Positions 62,644 to 64,000 of a stretch of DNA of 64,000 nucleotides are shown here, piece after piece. This DNA comes from Bryobacteraceae bacterium (GTDB taxonomy: Bacteria; Acidobacteriota; Terriglobia; Bryobacterales; Bryobacteraceae): NCBI GenBank assembly GCA_023384675.1, contig JAHDVK010000021.1:31624-95623 (forward strand), in the 5' to 3' direction. Below the pieces are notes generated by a model that saw nothing but the letters and a program-made list of their open reading frames with translations, did not search any database and was not told the origin of the DNA. Positions within the stretch are counted from its first letter, which is position 1; each line of letters starts with the position of its first letter. Both the position numbers and the translations under genes were made by a program.

Positions 62644-63845
62644 GCCGGAATGATCCTTTCGTTCGCCGCATCCCATTTCATGTACTTACGCTGCTGGAGC
62701 GACAGAATGCCAAACTGGCAGGCGGCGACGCCGTAATAGCCCAGCATTTCGTCGCACTTCAGCTTCTCGGTCCCGCGGATGGCATTGAGCAGATTGCGCA
62801 GGTGCAGTTCGGTGTCTTCTGCGCCTGTCTTCTTGTGGACGAACTCCTTCACCTCATCGGCGTATATGGACTGGGGTTTGATCACAAAACCCGTGGGCGT
62901 GAATTCCAGCGTGGCCTTGTGACCGCGCAGGTGGTGGGCGACAGGCGTATTGTTGGCCAGCGAGGAGATCAGCATCACCGTCGGCCCGCCCGGGTAATCG
63001 AGCATGATGTTGATCGTGTCGGGGATCTCGGCGGTGCTTTCGGTGAACTGGAACGTGCCGCCGTGCGCGGAGCCGTACTCAGGAAACGTCAGCCCTAGCG
63101 CCTTGATCAGGCGCGTTACACGGTGCACGAAAAGCCCGGCCGGAATGCCGCCCGAATAGTCCCAATAGCGGATCCAGTTAATGTAACGCTCGGGGTCGAA
63201 GGGCCGTTTCTGCGCGGGCCCAAGGAACAGCTCCCAGTTGAAATTCTCGCCCGGCTTCAAATCGGGATCGACGGGCTTCAGCCAGTAGTCGCCTTTGTAG
63301 TTTCGGGAGTAGTCGATCTGCGCGATCACCACCTTGCCCAGATCGCCCGCCTGCACGTGTTTGTAGGCGGTTTCATAGGAGTCGTCGGACATCCCCTGCA
63401 CGCCCACCTGCATTTTGACGCCGGTCTCACGAACCTTGGCGACTACGGCCTTGGCCTCCTCCGTCGTGTGCGTCATGGGTTTTTCGCAGTAGATATGCTT
63501 GCCCGCGCTGGCGGCGTCGATGGCCATCTGCGCGTGCCAGTGGTCGGGCGTGGCGATGATTACCACGTCCACTTCTTTATTGGCGAGCAGTTCGCGATAG
63601 TCCTGATAGGGTTTGCCGCCGGTCATCGCAGCGGCCTGCTGCGCGCGCTTGTCGAACACGTCGCACACGGCGGTGATGTCGACGTTATCGGCTTCCTTCA
63701 TCTTGAGAAGCGTTTTGATATGGGCGCCGGTGCCCCGGATGCCGCAGCCGATCACACCCACCCGGAGCTTGCCCGAAGCGGGTTGAGCGGCGGCGATGGC
63801 GGGCGCCGCGGCAAAGGTCATTGCAAAGTTCCGTCTGGTGATCAT
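62640..63845 (-). CDS. Gfo/Idh/MocA-family oxidoreductase with Tat-like leader (3)
   Basis: 401 residues from ATG 63845 (MITRRNFAMTFAAAPAIAAA, twin-arginine motif); an upstream in-frame ATG at 63878 would add 11 residues and neither start has a good Shine-Dalgarno. NAD-binding VGVIGCGIRGTGAH, then VVIIATPDHWHAQMAIDAA and GKHIYCEKPMTHTT with the E-K-P lysine, and WELFLGPAQKRPFDPER. Overlaps the DUF6807 start by 4 bases, so the two form a small operon. Likely acts on a sugar or sugar acid outside the cytoplasm. Confidence 0.9.
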   Translation of the reverse strand: MITRRNFAMTFAAAPAIAAAQPASGKLRVGVIGCGIRGTGAHIKTLLKMKEADNVDITAVCDVFDKRAQQAAAMTGGKPYQDYRELLANKEVDVVIIATPDHWHAQMAIDAASAGKHIYCEKPMTHTTEEAKAVVAKVRETGVKMQVGVQGMSDDSYETAYKHVQAGDLGKVVIAQIDYSRNYKGDYWLKPVDPDLKPGENFNWELFLGPAQKRPFDPERYINWIRYWDYSGGIPAGLFVHRVTRLIKALGLTFPEYGSAHGGTFQFTESTAEIPDTINIMLDYPGGPTVMLISSLANNTPVAHHLRGHKATLEFTPTGFVIKPQSIYADEVKEFVHKKTGAEDTELHLRNLLNAIRGTEKLKCDEMLGYYGVAACQFGILSLQQRKYMKWDAANERIIPA

Positions 63846-63911
63846 GTCGATGAGCAGAGCATTCCTTTCTTTGGGCATGAGTATACAACAGGGGGGCTGT
63901 GGGGGTAGAAA

Positions 63912-63936
63912 AAGGGCCGCCCGAATGACGGCCCTT
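63912..63936 (-). terminator. Intrinsic terminator after tRNA-Arg
   Basis: AAGGGCCG (63912-63919) pairs with CGGCCCTT (63929-63936) around a 9-base loop. Read on the minus strand the stem is followed by a TTTTTC tail, the classic Rho-independent form, 12 bases after the tRNA 3' end. Confidence 0.75.
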
Positions 63937-63947
63937 CACGAAACCTG

Positions 63948-64000
63948 TGGTACGCCCGGCACGATTCGAACGTGCGACCTTTTGCTCCGGAGGCAAACGC
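63948..64000 (-). tRNA. tRNA-Arg (anticodon CCG), 5' part beyond window
   Basis: The reverse complement gives, 5' to 3', the anticodon arm TTTGC-CTCCGGA-GCAAA (anticodon CCG), the T arm GCACG-TTCGAAT-CGTGC, an acceptor strand CGGGCGT, discriminator A and an encoded CCA. All stems visible in the window pair perfectly. Reads CGG (Arg). The D arm and 5' acceptor strand lie past base 64000. Confidence 0.92.

Noticed and set aside
63685..63996. ORF beginning inside the terminal tRNA
   Set aside because: Its first residues translate the tRNA-Arg 3' half and terminator; a spurious frame.

Overview
The window is high-GC DNA from a free-living, Gram-negative-type bacterium. The best guess is an acidobacterium of the Bryobacter/Solibacter type. 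This is an inference from family content: two very large Oar-like TonB-dependent receptors with an N-terminal carboxypeptidase-regulatory domain, a von Willebrand A protein of the kind expanded in Acidobacteria, an Hfq-like Sm protein with an acidobacterial-type N-terminus, many BlaI/M56 and Tat-exported Gfo/Idh/MocA proteins, and a squalene-hopene cyclase. No insertion sequence, prophage, plasmid gene or CRISPR array was seen. Coding density is very high, with many 1-4 base stop/start overlaps.

Layout. 0-10.4 kb: a partial ECF sigma factor (minus), a uvrD/pcrA helicase coupled to a tiny Lys/Arg-rich protein, an amino-acid permease, a membrane SpoIIE-like protein with lost catalytic residues, two small membrane proteins, a D-threonine-aldolase-like enzyme, a CoA-binding protein and a membrane dipeptidase. 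10.4-18.1 kb: a coupled cluster DUF1175 (YfaT-like) - alpha-2-macroglobulin (YfaS-like) - small membrane protein - macrodomain, followed by an MFS transporter. 18.0-20.6 kb (minus): thioesterase - minimal penicillin-binding transpeptidase - SpoIID/peptidase fusion, three overlapping genes. 20.6-23.4 kb: MoaD-MoaE fusion, VWA protein, Hfq-like protein, inositol monophosphatase. 23.4-29.6 kb: a nucleoside salvage operon (pyrimidine nucleoside phosphorylase, CNT transporter, purine nucleoside phosphorylase, cytidine deaminase, exported amidohydrolase, quinone-oxidoreductase-like protein). 29.6-36.9 kb (minus): a Gfo/Idh/MocA protein, an M56/BlaI pair with a visible promoter and operator, and the oxidative pentose phosphate genes zwf-opcA-pgl plus a CapA-like protein.

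37-46 kb: an atypical receiver protein, a carboxypeptidase-regulatory-domain protein, a glycoside hydrolase, a CxxC/TPR protein, cytochrome bd oxidase (cydAB), a methyltransferase and a mannonate dehydratase. 46-53 kb: squalene-hopene cyclase, a TPR protein, a Tat oxidoreductase, a sialidase-like propeller protein with a LamG-like tail, and a DUF3445 haem protein. 53-64 kb: two tandem near-identical TonB-dependent receptors, an oligogalacturonate-lyase-like propeller, a DUF6807 lipoprotein, another Tat oxidoreductase, and a tRNA-Arg(CCG) cut by the window end.

Functional themes are nucleoside scavenging, NADPH generation, cell-envelope maintenance, low-oxygen respiration and uptake/processing of plant-type glycans and uronic acids (receptors, OGL-like lyase, mannonate dehydratase, agarase-like hydrolase, sialidase-like protein and three exported oxidoreductases). 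Stretches over 300 bases without a gene: only 56714-57018, which holds the leader of the first receptor gene and the terminator of the second. The 262-base divergent gap 60412-60673 holds the leader of the second receptor, with a Shine-Dalgarno-like AAGGGAG just before its start; no confident promoter was recognised there. Start codons, fold assignments and all functions are read by eye from the sequence, without database searches.
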